Notes under the pieces: model-generated | What the model was told of the DNA's origin: nothing | The model's input: the letters and a program-made list of their open reading frames with translations, nothing else | Databases searched by the model: none | Part shown: positions 4,949 through 8,713 of the stretch, piece after piece | Numbering within the stretch: the stretch's first letter is position 1 | Layout: every line of letters starts with the position of its first letter | Source: Gammaproteobacteria bacterium | Lineage (GTDB): Bacteria; Pseudomonadota; Gammaproteobacteria; Pseudomonadales; Azotimanducaceae | Reading direction: 5' to 3' | DNA length: 8,713 nucleotides | Assembly (NCBI GenBank): GCA_018667205.1 | Contig: JABIVN010000014.1 | Span: 1-8,713, forward strand | Position numbers and translations under genes: made by a program

Positions 4949-6805
4949 CTAATCGCCTGACTCAAACAAGTATGGCTCTAGCGACGCCTGCGCTTCGATA
5001 CGTATCTTATGCCAGTTACCACCACCATAATAAGCCAGACTTCCTGGCTCAGCATTACCCTCACCGTTATAATAAGAGATGCAGTCGCGCAACGGCGCTG
5101 AGTTGATATCAGCATTGCGACAATGCTCCGCATAACGTTCCTCAGGCTCTTTACGAACATCCACGATCTTCGCTCCCTGCTCTCGTATCGTCGACAACAT
5201 CCAAACAATGTAATCACCATGCTCTTCAATCGCATTCGTGAAATTGAAACTCCCCCCGCCTCCTTGAGGACCTGAAACGATAAACAAATTCGGGAACCCA
5301 TGACTATGAATACCAAGAAAGGTTTTTGTTCCCTCTGATTGCCACTTACCGTTCAACGTTTGACCGTCACGCCCCTCAATCATGTTGAAAGTCGATGTCG
5401 CCATCCACTGAAACCCGGTAGCGTAGATTAATACATCCAAGGGATACTCTACCCCATCATGCACAATGCCATGTTCAGTGATCTCACGAACACCCTGCGG
5501 CGCAGTATCTACAAGCGTCACATTGGGTCGATTGAAGGTCGGTAGATACTCATCATGAAACGTCGGCCGCTTGCAGCCGTATGGATAGTAAGGTTTTAGC
5601 GAGGCGGCTGTTTTTGGATCTTCAACGACCGCATCAACTCTGGCCCTGATCTGCTCCATAATCCGAAAGTTAGATTCGAGATTCTTTTGGATCATTTCCT
5701 CTGCAGACAATTGTTCGGCATGCTCTTTGCGTTCCTTGAAGTCAGGTACTTTACCTGCAAGGTAATCATCATTGGCCTTGATGGCACTTCGACCTGTAGA
5801 TATCTTGGCGAACCTGGCTCGTCGGGCCTTTGCCCAGCCAGGCTCGTCTGCCCAAGCCGTCCTTTCTTCCTGCGTCGTTTCTCTTTGATCTCTTACATCC
5901 ACAGACGAAGGTGTCCGCTGAAACACGTAAAGCTCATCGACTATCTTGGAAAGCTCCGGGACAGCCTGCACCGCAGTTGCACCCGTACCAATAATCCCAA
6001 CACGCTTGCCTTTCAGGTCAACATGATAGTTCCAGCGTGAGGTGTGAAAGGAATCCCCCTGATACTTTTCCATGCCGTCGATTCGTGCAAGCTTTGGTGT
6101 TGTCAAAATCCCATTGGCCAAAATGACATGTCGAGCTTTCATCAAGTCGCCACGATCTGTGTAAACAGACCAGCGACCAGACGATTCGTCCCAGACGGTC
6201 TTTTCAACCGTTGTATGGAAAAGACAGTGGTCGTAAAAGCCAAACTTCTCTGCCAATTTCTGACAGTACTCCAAGATTTCGAAACCCGAAGCGAATTTCA
6301 TAGAAGGAACATAACCCATCTCTTCCAGCAAAGGCAGATAGCTGTAGGCTTCAACGTCGCAGGCAATACCCGGGTATCGGTTCCAGTACCAGGTTCCTCC
6401 AACATCACCACCTTTTTCACAAAAGCGAACATCGTTAAAACCCGCTTCACGTAATTTGTGCCAGAGCAGCAGCCCTGCGAAGCCGGCTCCTACAACCAAT
6501 ATCTCGCACTCATCATCAAGTGATTCTCGCTCAACAGGAGCAGCGGAATATACGTCCTCCAGGTATCTGCTGAACTCCCCTTCCATGGGGATATAGTCCG
6601 CTGCACCGCGCCGCGCTTCCTTGAAATTCCGATACTTGGCCTGTTCTTCCGCGTTCAAAACTGCACCAACCGGAGGCTCCGGCAAATCCTTCAACGCCTG
6701 GTCATCAACAACCGCGTAACCGCGCCCAGCAATCTTGTCCGTTGCCAACGCCGCTCGAGTGTTAAATGTTTTAAATCCTGTTTCCGGGTCTACCTGAATC
6801 GTCAT
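4949..6805 (-). CDS. Type I Baeyer-Villiger monooxygenase (flavin-containing)
   Basis: FAD/NADPH-dependent monooxygenase inserting one oxygen next to a ketone to give an ester or lactone. I chose the ATG at 6805 (618 residues, MTIQVDPETGF) over an upstream in-frame start at 6889 because AGGA lies 4 nt before it and the extra 28 residues look non-coding. In order: about 105 residues of N-terminal extension, FAD Rossmann motif GAGFAG (106-111), GGTWYWNRYPG (136-146) with D150, the family fingerprint YQGDSFHTSRWN (248-259), second Rossmann GTGATA (273-278) for NADPH, R297 in FQRTP (the arginine that stabilises the peroxyflavin in this family), and ATGF (462-465). The fingerprint keeps G, H and W but has Y for the first F and N where P or D is usual. 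The extension is longer than in phenylacetone monooxygenase and recalls the 4-hydroxyacetophenone type. It is divergent from the desaturase/dehydrogenase pair. The substrate cannot be deduced. Confidence 0.92.
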   Translation of the reverse strand: MTIQVDPETGFKTFNTRAALATDKIAGRGYAVVDDQALKDLPEPPVGAVLNAEEQAKYRNFKEARRGAADYIPMEGEFSRYLEDVYSAAPVERESLDDECEILVVGAGFAGLLLWHKLREAGFNDVRFCEKGGDVGGTWYWNRYPGIACDVEAYSYLPLLEEMGYVPSMKFASGFEILEYCQKLAEKFGFYDHCLFHTTVEKTVWDESSGRWSVYTDRGDLMKARHVILANGILTTPKLARIDGMEKYQGDSFHTSRWNYHVDLKGKRVGIIGTGATAVQAVPELSKIVDELYVFQRTPSSVDVRDQRETTQEERTAWADEPGWAKARRARFAKISTGRSAIKANDDYLAGKVPDFKERKEHAEQLSAEEMIQKNLESNFRIMEQIRARVDAVVEDPKTAASLKPYYPYGCKRPTFHDEYLPTFNRPNVTLVDTAPQGVREITEHGIVHDGVEYPLDVLIYATGFQWMATSTFNMIEGRDGQTLNGKWQSEGTKTFLGIHSHGFPNLFIVSGPQGGGGSFNFTNAIEEHGDYIVWMLSTIREQGAKIVDVRKEPEERYAEHCRNADINSAPLRDCISYYNGEGNAEPGSLAYYGGGNWHKIRIEAQASLEPYLFESGD

Positions 6806-6854
6806 AAAATCCTGCTCTAATAAATGATGAATGCCACATGAGTACCGAGCGCAA

Positions 6855-6869
6855 TGGTTGAATAAACCA
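6855..6869. promoter_or_regulatory. Candidate operator palindrome in the divergent promoter region
   Basis: TGGTT-GAATA-AACCA is a perfect 5-bp inverted repeat in the 138-bp gap between the monooxygenase and desaturase starts. Its size suits a dimeric repressor or LysR/TetR-type regulator controlling both directions. No regulator gene is in the window and no clear -35/-10 pair was found, so this is tentative. Confidence 0.3.
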
Positions 6870-6943
6870 GAGCGAGCGCTTCCCGTCAAATAAGCCTAGC
6901 CCCTCGCAAGACGATTGATGCAATCTCTACTAAGATAGCTGAC

Positions 6944-7783
6944 ATGGAACAACTCATTCACGAACTCAATCAACTCCCTGACACGGTCCGGGGAGGGTTG
7001 CTATTTGGCAGCCTACTCGCCGCCATTGCACTAGAGTCGCTTATCCCCAACATCGAATTCGGCTATCAAAAGTTAAGGCACGTCGCTACCAACCTGATAT
7101 TTGTCGTCACTTCGGGCATCATTTCCATTGGGCTTGCATACCTTGCATACGGGGTCATCGATATCTCTCGCCTTAACTTTGGGCTTTTCTATCTGATCGA
7201 AATTCCCTTATGGATGCAACTCATTGTCTCACTGGTCCTGCTCGATCTCTTTGGTCAGTATCTTGTCCATGTCTGCTTACATCGATATAAATGGATGTGG
7301 AAGCTTCACCTGGTGCACCACAGCGACACGACAGTCGATGCCAGCACAGGAACCCGCCACCACCCAGGCGATATTCTAATCAGGGAACTACTGATCTTTA
7401 GTCTGATCTTATGCGTCGGGATCCCGGCAGCTTTTTACGTCTTATACAGGATTATTACGCCAATTTTTGCCTACTTCACCCACGCCAACATCCGCCTGCC
7501 GGAAAACCTGGACCGGGCGCTCAGTTGGGTCATCGTTACGCCGCACATGCACAAATTTCATCATCATTTCGAGCTTCCATGGACCAACAGCAACTACGGC
7601 AACATTTTGTCCTGCTGGGACAGAATGTTCGGTACCCTTACCTATAACAATGTCTATAACAATGTTTATGCCGATTCTGATGACATCCGCTATGGGCTGG
7701 ATACTATCGATGGACAGCACGATATGAACCTGGCTTTTCAGTTCGGCCTACCTTTTAACAAAACAATAACAACTAATGACTAA
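6944..7783 (+). CDS. Sterol desaturase / fatty acid hydroxylase family membrane protein
   Basis: Membrane-bound di-iron oxygenase of the fatty-acid-hydroxylase superfamily, 279 residues, introducing a hydroxyl or double bond into a lipid-like substrate with O2 and an electron donor. Histidine clusters are intact: H109-VCL-H113, H122-LV-HH126, R138-HH-P, and near the end P-H201-M-H203-KF-HHH208, the classic HxxxH / HxxHH / HxxHH layout. Hydrophobic segments lie at about 17-33, 46-70, 78-106 and 149-175, consistent with an inner-membrane protein holding the iron site on the cytoplasmic face. The ATG at 6944 has only a weak upstream purine stretch. A near-perfect 12-bp duplication at 7643-7666 gives YNNVYNNVY just before the C-terminal segment. 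The acyl-CoA dehydrogenase starts 14 nt after its stop, so the two are probably co-transcribed. The specific substrate is unknown. Confidence 0.88.
   Translation: MEQLIHELNQLPDTVRGGLLFGSLLAAIALESLIPNIEFGYQKLRHVATNLIFVVTSGIISIGLAYLAYGVIDISRLNFGLFYLIEIPLWMQLIVSLVLLDLFGQYLVHVCLHRYKWMWKLHLVHHSDTTVDASTGTRHHPGDILIRELLIFSLILCVGIPAAFYVLYRIITPIFAYFTHANIRLPENLDRALSWVIVTPHMHKFHHHFELPWTNSNYGNILSCWDRMFGTLTYNNVYNNVYADSDDIRYGLDTIDGQHDMNLAFQFGLPFNKTITTND
7643..7666 (+). repeat. 12-bp tandem duplication inside the desaturase gene
   Basis: TATAACAATGTC (7643-7654) is followed by TATAACAATGTT (7655-7666), one mismatch. It repeats the tetrapeptide YNNV in frame, downstream of the last histidine cluster. Confidence 0.8.
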
Positions 7784-7787
7784 ATAC

Positions 7788-7800
7788 GGGGAAAACTTTG
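7788..7800 (+). promoter_or_regulatory. Ribosome binding site and TTG start of the acyl-CoA dehydrogenase
   Basis: GGGGAAAA (7788-7795) lies just before TTG (7798-7800). The codons after it read DSQFSETDEAFRDEVRSFL, the usual acyl-CoA dehydrogenase N-terminus, and there is no in-frame ATG until 8083. The TTG therefore decides the start. Confidence 0.7.
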
Positions 7801-8713
7801 GATTCACAATTCTCAGAAACCGATGAAGCATTTCGAGACGAGGTCAGGTCATTCCTCAAGGAAAATCTCAGCGAGGCGTTACGTGAGGCCGGTCGCAAAA
7901 AGACCAGCATCTGGCAAGAAAAGAACTCTGCCATAGCGTGGCAAAAATTGTTATTCGACAAAGGTTGGGTGGCGCCCGAATGGCCCCCTGAATATGGCGG
8001 GACTGGCTGGTCACTCACACAGAGGTACATATTTTCCCAGGAGTGCGCTCGCGCAGAAACACCGGGTATATCCCCGATGGGATTGAAGATGTGTGGACCT
8101 ATGCTTATCGGCTACGGAACCGAAGAACAAAAGAACTATTACCTACCAAAAATCCTGTCCGGCGAACATATCTGGTGCCAGGGATATTCGGAACCAGGCG
8201 CTGGATCAGACCTGGCATCATTGAAGACCTTTGCTGCCAGTGATGGTGACGACTACATCGTTAACGGAACAAAGATATGGACCAGTTTCGCACAACACTC
8301 GAACATGATGTTCGCACTGGTCAGAACCTCAACTGAAGGCAAGGTTCAACAGGGCATTTCGTTCCTGTTGATTGATATGGACACGCCAGGGATAAACATC
8401 GAACCCATCATCAACCTTGAAGGGTCACATGAGCTTAACCAGGTCTTCTTTGACGATGTACGCGTCCCCAAAGTAAACCGAGTCGGCAAGGAAAATGATG
8501 GCTGGTCTGTTGCAAAATACCTTTTGGAATTCGAGCGGTTTTCAATTTCATCCGTAGAACTCCGAAGGCTTATTAATCGTACGCGACGTTTAGCGAATAA
8601 GCCCGACACTGCGGGGGATTCGTTGGCTAGCGACTCGGCGTTCCTTGGGAAACTGGCACAGTTGGAGATCAATGCACTTGCCATGGAGACATCAGAACAA
8701 AGAGTGCTGGCCA
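7798..8713 (+). CDS. Acyl-CoA dehydrogenase, FadE/PimC-like, cut by right window edge
   Basis: FAD-dependent enzyme of beta-oxidation that forms the alpha,beta double bond of an acyl-CoA. The first 305 residues are visible; the 3' end lies beyond the window. The N-terminal helical domain begins DSQFSETDEAFRDEVRSFL, followed by GWVAPEWPPEYGGTGWS and GYGTEEQKNYYLPKILSGE. The FAD-contacting beta-domain signature is WCQGYSEPGAGSDLASL (about residues 126-142), then NGTKIWTSFAQHSNMM and VFFDDVRVPKVNRVG. The wording of these motifs is closest, from memory, to the large-subunit/PimC-like branch, whose members often work as heteromers with a second dehydrogenase encoded next door, and which includes enzymes for steroid side chains and dicarboxylic acids. 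It lies 14 nt after the desaturase and probably shares its transcript. The catalytic glutamate region is not in the window. Family is certain; substrate is inference. Confidence 0.93.
   Translation, partial: MDSQFSETDEAFRDEVRSFLKENLSEALREAGRKKTSIWQEKNSAIAWQKLLFDKGWVAPEWPPEYGGTGWSLTQRYIFSQECARAETPGISPMGLKMCGPMLIGYGTEEQKNYYLPKILSGEHIWCQGYSEPGAGSDLASLKTFAASDGDDYIVNGTKIWTSFAQHSNMMFALVRTSTEGKVQQGISFLLIDMDTPGINIEPIINLEGSHELNQVFFDDVRVPKVNRVGKENDGWSVAKYLLEFERFSISSVELRRLINRTRRLANKPDTAGDSLASDSAFLGKLAQLEINALAMETSEQRVLA

Noticed and set aside
5687..6454. Two forward frames opposite the monooxygenase
   Set aside because: Antisense shadows of a well-conserved gene, without motifs or ribosome binding sites.
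6806..6889. N-terminal 28-residue extension of the monooxygenase
   Set aside because: The ATG at 6805 has AGGA at correct spacing, and the extension would consume most of the divergent promoter region.
6915..6936. TTGATG and TAAGAT as a promoter for the desaturase
   Set aside because: The spacer is only 10 nt, too short for a sigma70 promoter.

Overview
The window looks like chromosomal DNA from a proteobacterium, most likely a gammaproteobacterium of the environmental, lipid- or steroid-catabolising kind. This is inferred from the gene families (RhlE-type DEAD-box helicase, Tag-like glycosylase, type I Baeyer-Villiger monooxygenase, sterol-desaturase-family protein, FadE-type acyl-CoA dehydrogenase) and from the moderate GC. 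No rRNA, tRNA, transposase, integrase, CRISPR or phage gene is visible.

Layout. Positions 2-913 (+) hold the C-terminal part of an MFS transporter cut by the left edge. Positions 914-1201 are a convergent intergenic stretch with a hairpin and seven head-to-tail 17-bp repeats; the last repeat runs into the stop codon of the next gene. About 1202-1867 (-) is a class I SAM-dependent methyltransferase whose coding signal extends well upstream of any legal in-frame start, so its 5' end looks frameshifted. Positions 1871-2177 are a leader with a 9-C tract inside a weak candidate promoter and two GC-rich hairpins. Positions 2178-3656 (+) encode an RhlE-like RNA helicase whose C-terminal tail is a 15-bp x 15 in-frame tandem array. 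Positions 3657-4155 are non-coding, with a 14-bp duplication, a long hairpin, a terminator-like hairpin and a 16-bp x 4 array. Positions 4156-4827 (+) encode a Tag-like DNA-3-methyladenine glycosylase homologue lacking the zinc ligands and the pocket glutamate of the E. coli enzyme. Positions 4949-6805 (-) encode a type I Baeyer-Villiger monooxygenase. Divergently, 6944-7783 (+) encodes a membrane di-iron hydroxylase/desaturase, followed 14 nt later by an acyl-CoA dehydrogenase (7798 to the right edge, TTG start).

How the genes fit together. The right third reads as a catabolic locus. A membrane hydroxylase, a ketone-to-ester/lactone monooxygenase and an acyl-CoA dehydrogenase of the large-subunit/FadE type would suit degradation of an alicyclic, terpenoid, steroid or long-chain ketone substrate; the substrate cannot be read from sequence. 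The left part is a set of unrelated housekeeping-type genes.

What stands out is the density of short tandem repeats between about 1.1 and 4.0 kb, with unit lengths of 14, 15, 16 and 17 bp and unrelated sequences, plus a 9-C homopolymer and a probable frameshifted start. This looks like a locally slippage-prone segment. I do not see a clear new multi-gene system.
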